This document shows, piece by piece, positions 45,655 through 56,400 of a stretch of 64,000 nt of DNA (position 1 is its first letter; each line of letters opens with the position of its first letter). The DNA comes from Xestospongia muta (lineage: Eukaryota > Porifera > Demospongiae > Haplosclerida > Petrosiidae), in contig OY848921.1 in assembly GCA_963693285.1 (NCBI GenBank), forward strand, positions 4,211,497 to 4,275,496, written 5' to 3'. The position numbers were made by a program, and so were the translations under genes. A model generated the notes under the pieces. The model searched no databases. It was given only the letters and a program-made list of their open reading frames with translations, and was not told the origin of the DNA.

Positions 45655-46290
45655 TGAGTATCATATCTCTACAATATTAAAGAAGATCTGGAGAATCCAG
45701 AGAGTAATCTGGTCCTACTAATACACTTGGAATCATATCCTATACAACATATACTTACAAGGATTATGAGTACTTCCTCAGTCACAATCTGTTAGATCCT
45801 ACTCTCAAATATGCGTATCAAGACTACTTACACACAAGAGCACAGAGAATATTCTAGATACAGATTATACATGATTTACACATCCATACATTGTTCTAGT
45901 ACAAAGAACATTGTTACAGACAATTGACCATACTGGACATAGAGATACCTGCTATCACAGTACCCTCAGACCCAGTACCGATACAACTAGCAGTATATAT
46001 TGTTAAGAAGACTTCTATTTGTAGACCAGAGTCTTAGTTCTGTTCAAACCAAAAACTAATTTAGTTGATGCTAAGACTCTCTCTGTTAGTAAACTTGGAG
46101 AATATATTGATGTCATTGCTAATGGTAGTAAGGATGTCCACCCCTGTGAAGAAGAGGTTAAATATGGTAATCCTGTACCTCTGATGATGTCTTCTGTGAT
46201 ACTAATGTAGTCAGTATTGGTAGAGCTAACATATTCTCTGTATAAATGGAAATACCTGATCTTAATGAAACATACAAACGTTGACTTAAA
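45655..46290 (+). pseudogene. Decayed coding stretch, family not recognised
   Basis: Long protein-like runs on the plus strand: TYKDYEYFLSHNLLDPTLKY then AYQDYLHTRAQRIF; RQLTILDIEIPAITVPSDPV then PIQLAVYIVKKTSI; and, after a shift, KTNLVDAKTLSVSKLGEYID then VIANGSKDVHPCEEEVKYGN and PVPL. Stop codons interrupt at about five points. Base composition is richer in C than the flanks. I could not assign a family; the run of Tyr-rich text is distinctive. Confidence 0.4.
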
Positions 46291-46434
46291 ATTTTTGATA
46301 TGTTAATGCATTCACAATAGTAAACACACAATGTCATTATCTCAATACACTATTAGTCTGTATTATAAAAATCACAAACATACAAACATCCCTCTCTCTC
46401 AAGTCATTCCATATGGATTAAAAAATGATGCCTT

Positions 46435-47250
46435 CTGCTACCATATTCTCCTCCAATAGATCATACAAACTGACCATCAGTAGCGACGATAGAAATGCGA
46501 TAATTATCCCACTCTGTAATGTAAATTAAATTGTTATTATCTATTACAATCCCTGATGGATTAACAAGTTGTCCAGGACCAGATCCTTCAATACCAAACT
46601 GAAACAAAAACTGTCCCTAAGGAGTAAAGATCTGGATATGATGATCCCCATAATCAGTTATATATACTAACCCTCAACTGTCTATAGCAATGTCTACTGG
46701 ATTATTAAACTGTCCCTTGGCTGATTCTTTGGTACCAAAGATATGGGAGAAAGTTAGATCAGGATTTAAGATTTGTATACAATGGTTGTTACTATCTGCG
46801 ATATATAGAGTCTATATGTCCAATTATAGGAGAAATGGTGATACCACAAGGAACATCAAATTCCAGTGGTCCACTACCTTGTTTTTCAACTGATTTAATA
46901 CTTTCCCCAACCATAAATATCTTCTGGATCTTGTGTTTATCAGTAACAAGACTGAAATTGTTTAGAATAATAGCTATACCATGAGGATAAAAGAACTCTA
47001 CATTTTCACTAACTTGGCCAAAAGACTTTACTTTCTTTCCATCTCTGTTCAGTATTGTAACACAGTCACCACTACACTCGCTTACCATAATATGTCCATC
47101 ATCAGTCACAACAACTCCCCAGGGTCTATTAAGTTCAGGTATAGTACATATTGGAGTGATGTTATCAAGGTAGGGATTAAAGCGCAATATAAGGGGTAAA
47201 ATGAGTAAGAGAAAGAGTTCTCCTTTTATTGAAGGCTTCTTTCCTAGCAA
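46435..47250 (-). pseudogene. NHL-repeat protein, decayed
   Basis: The ORF 46,792-47,250 contains PWGVVVTDDGHIMVSECSGD then CVTILNRDGKKVKSFGQ, HGIAIILNNFSLVTDKHKIQ, and KQGSGPLEFDVPCGITISPI. After a frameshift near 46,810 the NHL blades continue: IADSNNHCIQILNPDLTFSH, GQFNNPVDIAIDS, ITDYGDHHIQIFTP, GPGQLVNPSGIVIDNNNLIY, ITEWDNYRISIVATDGQFV. Five or more blades (P-x-G-I-x-V...I-V-x-D-x-x-N-x-x-I-Q-x-F) suggest a six-bladed propeller as in TRIM-NHL and sponge NHL proteins, used for protein or RNA binding. TGA at 46,674-46,676 and TAG at 46,617-46,619 interrupt it. No RING or B-box was found upstream. Confidence 0.75.
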
Positions 47251-47401
47251 GCAATATCCGGAAGATGACTCGAGTAGCTCCCAAAGAGAAAATTCAGACT
47301 CAGAGAATGAGCTTGTTGAGATATCAGAACCTGATTCAAGTAACTCCCAAACAGAAACTTCAGAGTTAGAGGAGTCAGATCCTGAGGTTTGTATAGACTA
47401 G
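47201..47401 (+). CDS. Acidic Ser-rich ORF, probable transposase N-terminal exon
   Basis: 66 codons: MSKRKSSPFIEGFFPSKQYP, then a Ser/Glu/Asp tail. The KR-x-SS-x-...-FF-x-S/KK start followed by an acidic Ser stretch is typical of the first exon of hAT (ZMYM1-like) transposases. It overlaps the 5' end of the NHL pseudogene on the opposite strand by 50 bp. No following exon was found. Confidence 0.35.
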   Translation: MSKRKSSPFIEGFFPSKQYPEDDSSSSQRENSDSENELVEISEPDSSNSQTETSELEESDPEVCID

Positions 47402-48073
47402 ATACTTTTCATTGTACACTTAAGTACTTACCCATTAATATTATGACATTAGAAAACATCCACAGAAACACCAAAGTTCTCCATAATTGTAGATTGTTTA
47501 TTTGATTACTTAGTATTAAAAATACTGTTTTAGACACTGTGTTTTACCATTTGATGACAATAACTTCTAGCAGTTAACATTTAGTTAGCAGTAAGTTGCC
47601 AGGCTACCAGTAAATGTTATATGATATCAATATGTACCAGTAGTATATGATACCACTGAATACCTGTATTTAACAGTATGTACTTGTATAGTGTTGTACT
47701 ATCATGATATTAAGGGGAGGGGAATATTTAGTAAAACTGCTTAAGATCAAATTTGATTTAGCACAGAACCATGTAGAGTCAATTATATTGACTTCAATTT
47801 ATGCATAGTCATTATCACATTACAACATGCTTATTAATTGTTTCACTTTTCACTATGTCTAAAGATCTCCCAGTCATAGTAGATTTATCAAGTGCTACTA
47901 AAGAGGCAGTATCATAATTTGACATGAATGCATCTATATAAAGGAAAAAATGAATGAGTTTTTGGAAGATTTTAATAAACTATTTTAATCTTAGAACACA
48001 ATAAACCAGATAATGTGTATTTTGAGTGTATAACATGATTTATGATACTGAGACTGTTTTATAGTATCACTTT
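47402..48073. other. No gene seen
   Basis: AT-rich spacer up to the target-site duplication of the TIR element. Short runs of related text (TAGTATATGATACCACTGAA, near 47,640) but no clear repeat unit. Confidence 0.5.
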
Positions 48074-48080
48074 GTACTGC
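48074..48080. repeat. Left target-site duplication GTACTGC
   Basis: The 7 bp directly left of the inverted repeat, identical to 49,333-49,339 on the right. Confidence 0.85.
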
Positions 48081-48300
48081 CATAGATAGTATAGACTACG
48101 TAACCGGGATTGGAAACGCCCACGCACTTCTGGTACACTCCTTGTCATCTTTACCTGACAAGCATAAACAGTATAATATATGTAAACTATGGCTTGGAGT
48201 GCTCCTGTTTCTTCTGAAACGAGCGTGTAGTATTTTCGGAATTTTTTCTTTAATTAAGTGTTAGTTTATAATAAATATTTATTAATGTTAGATAGTGCAG

Positions 48301-48646
48301 ACCTCCTGTTAAATGGTGTTCTAGGTCTGAAAACAGAGAGATTGTATCAACTTTTGCAATCAGCCTAGTACATGATCTGTCATCCACTCTTGAACAAGAT
48401 AATTGTAAGAATATGACAACAAGAATGGAGAGAATATGGGGAAGATACCATGACATCAGGACGTCAGAGCACTTTAGGTCTACATGGTGTAGTTTCATTC
48501 AAGCATCGATTAGTTGCTCAAACAATCCTGTCGTGTATCAGTACATTACTGATCAAATATTTAGTGGGATAATTATCCTAGTCACTAGTACTAATTCTTA
48601 TAAAAGATCTATTATATTGGCCTGTGCTTTCTATAGTACAGTCTGA
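48301..48646 (+). CDS. Exon-like reading frame inside the TIR element
   Basis: After a GATAGTGCAG acceptor the frame reads PPVKWCSRSENREIVSTFAI, SLVHDLSSTLEQDNCKNMTT, RMERIWGRYHDIRTSEHFRS, TWCSFIQASISCSNNPVVYQ and YITDQIFSGIII, about 90 residues without a stop. Its composition is that of a real protein, mostly helical. A possible first exon MAWSAPVSSETS lies at about 48,189, but the phases do not match simply. I recall similar text (W-x-x-F...P-x-LYQ-x-VTD-x-x-F) in large invertebrate mobile ORFs but cannot name it. Confidence 0.4.
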
Positions 48647-49294
48647 ATTTTCTTTTACCATTTGAAAGGAAAATATTTATTAATAATTATTTTAGTGCAC
48701 TATATTTAATTTTTGTACTGAATATGTACGAGTATTTTGTATCTTACATAACTGTGACAGGAGATTGCCAAAGCAAATTATAACAAGCTAAACCAACACA
48801 GCAATCCTTCATCTTCAGATAAAAAGTTGTAATTTATGTCTACATAGCTTAAAACAATGGCTCTAGTCCCAAAAGTGCACCTCTATCTTATGTTGTTTTA
48901 GTGTTTTCCATAAGAATAGCGCGACTTTACTTAGAAAAAACAGTCTAAACCAACGTGTTCTTATTTGTTCTAAATATTTCGCCCTAAATCTTTTAGTAAT
49001 AACAATGCTGTAAGATGAAAGAGCTATAAAAGTATTTTTAGTGCTATTTTCATCGTAAAATAAGTAATTTAAAAGTGAATGTCTGTGTTATTAACTACTT
49101 TTAATAATAGAACATAAAGAAAATTATATAGTCAATGTTTTGATAAATAAAAATCACATTAATGTCTTCATAGAGTAAATAATACTGGTAAGAGTGTGTC
49201 CAGTTTACAATGTCAGGTAATAAAAATTAATTGATTTCTTTGGACACGGTGTGCGTTTTTAAATGTTCATTCAGTTCTATGGGATCATGTGATC

Positions 49295-49332
49295 CGTTTC
49301 CAATCCCAGTTACGTGGTCTATACTATCTATG
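49295..49332. repeat. Right terminal inverted repeat
   Basis: CGTTTCCAATCCCAGTTACG... to ...CTATCTATG, the inverted partner of 48,081-48,118. Confidence 0.9.
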
Positions 49333-49339
49333 GTACTGC
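49333..49339. repeat. Right target-site duplication GTACTGC
   Basis: Identical to 48,074-48,080. Confidence 0.85.
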
Positions 49340-50314
49340 ATCACCTTCTTGACCACACCCCTCATACCATGAATTATATAGTCGCTTAAAAGTCACATTA
49401 TCAATAACATAGTGATGTTAGTTTTATAATAAAATATATAACGGGCACTTTTACAAATATGAAATACTTTTTGTGATACAGTGTTTCATTTTACATGTGT
49501 CTATGTTATTATATAGTGATAAATTAACTGTCATCATTATTATCTGGTTTGTATTGTTTGTATTGGACTGATTTCCATATTTGCTGGTTATTAAGTGCAT
49601 GTGCTTGTATCTCCACAGGAAGAAAATATGCAATTAATAATGATACACGCTTAACAAATAGCCTTTGCAGATGATGTGACTTTTCTGGGTGTGGCTTTAA
49701 CTTGAGCGCATGTAGGATATGGCTGGTGTTTCTACTGAGTTCTCACTTGACAGCATAATTTGAGGTCATCACACAATCTGTTTGACCCTTTTCTTGAACC
49801 ACCAGCCTTTATTTTTCATTCTCCTTCAACGTAGCTGTCGAAACTCTACGTGGAGCTACTCTCCATTATTGCTTATTAATATAATTCATTAAGTTCTTAA
49901 TAAAAAAAGTTCTGGCCAAGATAAATGTGTGCATTTAACAAACAGTATGCGCTTAATAACCATATGTGCCTAACGACCTGCAAATACGGTATTAAACATG
50001 ACAGGCAGTTGTGAAATATTAATGTGCTTGTTATGTAATATATTATGGTAGAATACTAACATTATGTTTTATTGTAAGTGCTACTATAAGGCATTTCTGT
50101 TGTATGAAGTAGTTTACTTTAGGCCTGACATCTAATATTAAGTTGGAATTCTCAATTTATAACTATCAAATATATCTTTTTTGCCATTGTATTCAAGTAT
50201 TTTATTATTAAATGCATGAAATTCAATGGAAGAAATAGTTTTTGTGTGAATTTTTAGACTGCAAGATATAATTTAACTGATGATACAATAAATAATAATG
50301 TTTTTTTACTATAG
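49340..50314. other. No gene seen; probable intron or 5' flank of the ankyrin gene
   Basis: AT-rich. A possible acceptor (TGTATCTCCACAG) lies at about 49,607-49,619, but the sequence after it stops within 12 codons. The true start of the ankyrin gene was not found. Confidence 0.4.
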
Positions 50315-50407
50315 AATTATAATCTAATTAACTTAGTTAAGAAAGGTGACCTGTTGGGAGTTAAAGATGTTCTTTTAAGAGGAGCTGATGTAAATACTAG
50401 TGATCAA
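50315..50407 (+). CDS. Ankyrin exon 1 in window (unique repeat)
   Basis: Reads NYNLINLVKKGDLLGVKDVL then LRGADVNTSDQ. It lacks the TALH turn at its start, as the first repeat of an array often does, which suggests it is at or near the N-terminal cap. Confidence 0.8.
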
Positions 50408-53400
50408 GTAAGTTAATTTTGTACATTAACATTTATGCTACATAAACAAAACTAAATCTTTGTTGTTTTAAATTGTCTACCACTTTATTTTCTAGCTGTT
50501 ATCTATGTAGTACTATTGTGTTATTTTATTAAACATGTAAACTGTTTGATAAAGACATTTTTAGATATTTGTGTTACTTAGACAAAGCACTACAAATTAC
50601 TATAATTGAAACAAATACACATTGTACATAATTATAGAAAGTGGAAAGATATAACATCAAACACATTAATGGAGTGTCTCTGTGTGTTATACAATTTTTT
50701 TAAATGTGTTAGTATAATATTTGGCAATTGATGGTTTGTTTGTTATTACAATAGAATGGATCACATACTTATTTTATTTCATAAACTATGTATAACTGAA
50801 GTAAAAAAGCAAGTTGTTTGTCCTTAAAAGACTGTAATTATGTGTTATATAAAGGTTTAATTGTTTTTAAGAGTATGTAATATAATAATGAATATATAAT
50901 AATAAATCTCTTATAATAATTGATAAAAAGTGATATATGTTCCTTTCATTGCTTGTACATCAATCAGTTTTCCATCTAATGGAAGCAAGAGATGATAAAC
51001 GTCTTTTTTTAAACTGTTTTAATGATCAGTGTAGTAGCACATACAACTTTAGTAGTAAAGCTCATAATGTAACGTAATAACTTGTTGAGTTTTAAGTTGT
51101 TTTATTGTAATAGAAAATACAGAAACAGTGATTATTATAGAAACTATATTTGTAATCTACTTCTTATTGTTGGATACCAGTATAGGTATTTGTATGTTGA
51201 GGTAATGACTTTCTGTTTGTCCACTAATATCTTTAAGTTAACATATAACTTAACATAAAGAGCTATATGTTCCTAGGTAGTTTAGGCCTAACTCCAAAAA
51301 ATGTTCTGTTTGTGTCTTGTTAAACAGTCACTTATATTGCTTTTTCCACTCATATACGGTACATTTATAATATTATTACTATGTACACAATGTATGACTA
51401 GTATGTTTTACGTGACAATGTGGACAGATAGAAACAGTTTATTGTGATCAGGATATGTTTATAAAATTAGTTTAGATGTTAATAATGATATTTTACAATT
51501 TACAATTTGTTTGTTTTACAATAGATTGGATGGACAGCCCTTCATTATGCAAGTGATAAAGGACATGTACATGTTGTTGAAGTATTAGTTAACCATGTAG
51601 CTGATATCAATGTTGTTACTAAGGTAATTTAGTTAGTGTATTTTACACTGCAGTTCGTTTTTTTGGTCTTGTTTTTATAATGTATTTTAAGCTGTGTGAA
51701 TTTGTGTTAACTATGAGATAAGAAATAGATTAGACATTGTAATGATACAAAAGAAATGTATCTGACTTAACAAATTTTATAAAGCACTTTTAAGAAAGGG
51801 TTCAACGCAGACACTTAATTAATAACCCTGTGCTAAATCACGGACACTTGTTTACTTTTTTTACTATTTAAAATGTAATAACTTCTATTTTCTAGTATAA
51901 TTTTAGTCTTTAAGCAGAAGCACTGAGCCCTGTTTAACATAACCTTTAAAGCTCTTCAAACCATTAAAAAGTGCTTTAGTTAGCTAAACAGAAAACGTCT
52001 TGAGTACTTGGTGCCATCCCTTGACATAATGTAGTACAATAATCTCTAAATGTATAAAATTTGTCCAATTTCTAAGTTTATGTTGTACAATATTGTCATT
52101 TTATTTACTGTATTGTTGTTTTTCTATAATTTTACTGTGCTGTGAATACTTGTCATCTTGATGTGTCCTCTAAAATATAATAGTCGGTAAGTGTGATTTA
52201 ATGTAGTATAATTTCTGAGCTAATGTAGTACGATGTTGTAATTTTATTTACTAAATTGTAATTTTGCTACAAATTTACTACGCTGTGAATACTTGTCATC
52301 TTGATGTGTCCTCTAAAATATAATAGCCAGAAATTGTGATATAATGTAGTATAATTTCTAAGTTTATGTAGTCCAATGTTGTAATTTTATTTACTATATT
52401 GTTGTTTTTCTATAAATTTACTACCTGTGAATACTTGTCATCTTGATGTGTCCTCTAAAATATAATAGCGGGTAAGTGTGATATAATGTAATATAATTTC
52501 TGAACTAATGTAGTACAATGTTGTAATTTTATTTACTATATTGTTGTTTTTCTACAAATTTACTACGCTGTGAATACTTGTCATCTTGATGTGTCCTCTA
52601 AAATATAATAGTTGGTAAGTGTGATATAATGTAATACAATATCCAAGATTATGTAATACAATGTTGTTATTTTACGTCTGTTATAATGTATTTTCCTGAT
52701 GTGTTATCATAATATTTCCAGGAGGGGTCTACTCCATTCATGTTAGCAGTAATGAATGGACACAAAGATGTTGTATTGCTTTTATTGCAGAAAGGAGCCA
52801 ACCTAGAGCATGTTAACAATGTAAGTGTTCACATACTTATCTTATTTCATAAACTGTGTATAACTGAAGTAAAAAAGCAAGTTGTTTGTCCTTAAAAGAC
52901 TGTAATTATGTGTTATATAAAGGTTTAATTGTTTTTAAGAGTATGCAATACAATAATGATAATATAATAATAAATCTCTTATAATAATTGATAAAAAGTG
53001 ATAAATGTTCCTTTCATTGCTTCTACATCAATCAGTTTTCCATCTAATGGAAGCAAGAGATGATAAACGTCTTTTTTTAAAACTTTTTCAATGATCAGTG
53101 TAGTAGCACATACAACTTTAGTAGTAAAGCTGATAATGTAACGTAATAAATTGTTGAGTTTTAAGTTGTTTTATTGTAATAGAAAATACAGAAACAGTGA
53201 TTATTATAGAAACTATATTTGTAATCTACTTCTTATTGTTGGATACCAGTATAGGTATTTGTATGTTGAGGTAATGACTTCCTGTTTGTCCACTAATATC
53301 TTTAAGTTAACATATAACTTAACATAAAGAGCTATATGTTCCTAGGTAGTTTAGGCCTAACTCCAAAAAATGTTCTGTTTGTGTCTTGTTAAACAGTCAC

Positions 53401-56400
53401 TTATATTGCTTTTTACACTCATATACGGTACATTTATAATATTATTACTATGTACACAATGTATGACTAGTATGTTTTACGTGACAATGTGGACAGATAG
53501 AAACAGTTTATTGTGATCAGGATATGTTTATAAAATTAGTTTAGATGTTAATAATGATATTTTACAATTTACAATTTGTTTGTTTTACAATAGATTGGAT
53601 GGACAGCCCTTCATTATGCAAGTGATAAAGGACATGTACATGTTGTTGAAGTATTAGTTAACCATGTAGCTGATATCAATGTTGTTACTAAGGTAATTTA
53701 GTTAGTGTATTTTACACTGCAGTTCGTTTTTTTGGTCTTGTTTTTATAATGTATTTTAAGCTGTGTGAATTTGTGTTAACTATGAGATAAGAAATAGATT
53801 AGACATTGTAATGATACAAAAGAAATGTATCTGACTTAACAAATTTTATAAAGCACTTTTAAGAAAGGGTTCAACGCAGACACTTAATTAATAACCCTGT
53901 GCTAAATCACGGACACTTGTTTACTTTTTTTACTATTTAAAATGTAATAACTTCTATTTTCTAGTATAATTTTAGTCTTTAAGCAGAAGCACTGAGCCCT
54001 GTTTAACATAACCTTTAAAGCTCTTCAAACCATTAAAAAGTGCTTTAGTTAGCTAAACAGAAAACGTCTTGAGTACTTGGTGCCATCCCTTGACATAATG
54101 TAGTACAATAATCTCTAAATGTATAAAATTTGTCCAATTTCTAAGTTTATGTTGTACAATATTGGTCATCTTGATGTGTCCTCTAAAATATAATAGTCGG
54201 TAAGTGTGATATAATGTAGTATAATTTCTGAGCTTATGTAGTACAATGTTGTGATTTTATTTATTATATTTTTGTTTTTCTACAAATTTACTATGCTGTG
54301 AATACTTGTCATCTTGATGTGTCCTCTAAAATATAATAGTTGGTAAGTGTGATATAATGTAGTATAATTTCTGAGCTTATGTAGTATAATGTTGTTATTT
54401 TATTTACTATATTTTTGTTTTTCTACAAATTTACTACGTTGTGAATACTTGTCATCTTGATGTGTCCTCTAAAATATAATAGTTGGTAAGTGTGATATAA
54501 TGTAGTATAATTTCTAAGTTTATGTAGTAAAATGTTGTGATTTTATTTACTATATTGTTGTTTTTCTACAAATTTACTATGCTGTGAATACTTGTCATCT
54601 TGATGTGTCCTCTAAAATATAATAGTCGGTAAGTGTGATATAATGTAGTATAATTTCTGAGCTAATGTAGTACAATGTTGTGATTTTATTTACTATATTG
54701 TTTTTTCCTACAAATTTACTACGCTGTGAATACTTGTCATCTTGATGTGTCCTATAAAATATAATAGTCGGTAAGTGTGATATAATGTAGTATAATTTTT
54801 GAGCTTATGTAGTACAATGTTGTGATTTTATTTACTATATTGTTGTTTTTCTACAAATTTACTATGCTGTGAATACTTGTCATTTTGATGTGTCCTCTAA
54901 AATATAATAGTCGGTAAGTGTGATATAATGTAGTATAATTTCTGAGCTTATGTAGTACAATGTTGTGATTTTATTTACTATATTGTTGTTTTTCTACAAA
55001 TTTACTACGCTGTGAATACTTGTCATCTTGATGTGTCCTCTAAAATATGATAGTTGGTAAGTGGGATATAATGTAGTATAATTTCTGAACTAATGTAGTA
55101 CAATGTTGTGAATTTATTTACTATATTGTTGTTTTTCTATGAATTTACTACGCTGTGAATACTTGTCATCTTGATGTGTCCTCTAAAATATAATAGTCGG
55201 TAAGTGTGATATAATGTAGTATAATTTCTGAACTAATGTAGTACAATGTTGTGATTTTATTTACTATATTGTTTTTTTTCTACGAATTTACTACGCTGTG
55301 AATACTTGTCATCTTGATGTGTCCTCTAAAATATAATAGCAGGTAAGTGTGATATAATGTAGTATAATTTCTGAGCTTATGTAGTACAATGTTGTGATTT
55401 TATTTACTATATTGTTTTTTTTCTACAAATTTACTACGCTGTGAATACTTGTCATCTTGATGTGTCCTCTAAAATATAATAGTGGGTAAGTGTGATATAA
55501 TGTTGTATAATTTCTGAACTAATGTAGTACAATGTTGTGATTTTATTTACTATATTGTTTTTTTTCTGCAAATTTACTACGCTGTGAATACTTGTCATCT
55601 TGATGTGTCCTCTAAAATATAATAGCAGGTAAGTGTGATATAATGTACTATAATTTCTGAGCTAATGTAGTACAATGTTGTAATTTTATTTACTATATTG
55701 TTGTTTTTCTACAAATTTACTACGCTGTGAATACTTGTCATCTTGATGTGTCCTCTAAAATATAATAGTTGGTAAGTGGGATATAATGTAGTATAATTTC
55801 TGAGCTAATGTAGTACAATGTTGTGATTTTATTTACTATATTGTTGTTTTTCTACAAATTTACTATGCTGTGAATACTTGTCATCTTGATGTGTCCTATA
55901 AAATATAATAGTTGGTAAGTGTGATATAATGTAGTATAATTTCTGAGCTTATGTAGTACAATGTTGTGATTTTATTTACTATATTGTTGTTTTTCTACAA
56001 ATTTACTACGCTGTGAATACTTTTCATCTTGATGTGTCCTCTAAAATATAATAGTCGGTAAGTGTGATATAATGTAATATAATTTCTGAACTAATGTAGT
56101 ACAATGTTGTAATTTTATTTACTATATTGTTGTTTTTCTACAAATTTACTACGCTGTGAATACTTGTCATCTTGATGTGTCCTCTAAAATATAATAGTTG
56201 GTAAGTGTGATATAATGTAATACAATATCCAAGATTATGTAATACAATGTTGTTATTTTACGTCTGTTATAACGTATTTTCCTGATGTGTTATCATAATA
56301 TTTCCAGGAGGGGTCTACTCCATTCATGTTAGCAGTAATGAATGGACACAAAGATGTTGTATTGCTTTTATTGCAGAAAGGAGCCAACTTAGAGCATGTT

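Larger units (their letters stand above)
48081..49332. mobile_element. 1.25-kb DNA transposon with 38-bp terminal inverted repeats
   Basis: The left end begins CATAGATAGTATAGACTACG and continues to GGATTGGAAACG (48,118). The right end is its reverse complement (49,295-49,332) with 2 mismatches in 38. A perfect 7-bp direct repeat GTACTGC flanks it. Inside is a single plus-strand protein-like exon (48,301-48,646) but no recognised transposase, so it is probably non-autonomous or has captured an exon. The 7-bp duplication is unusual: hAT gives 8, Mutator 9, Harbinger 3, Tc1 TA. Confidence 0.9.
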
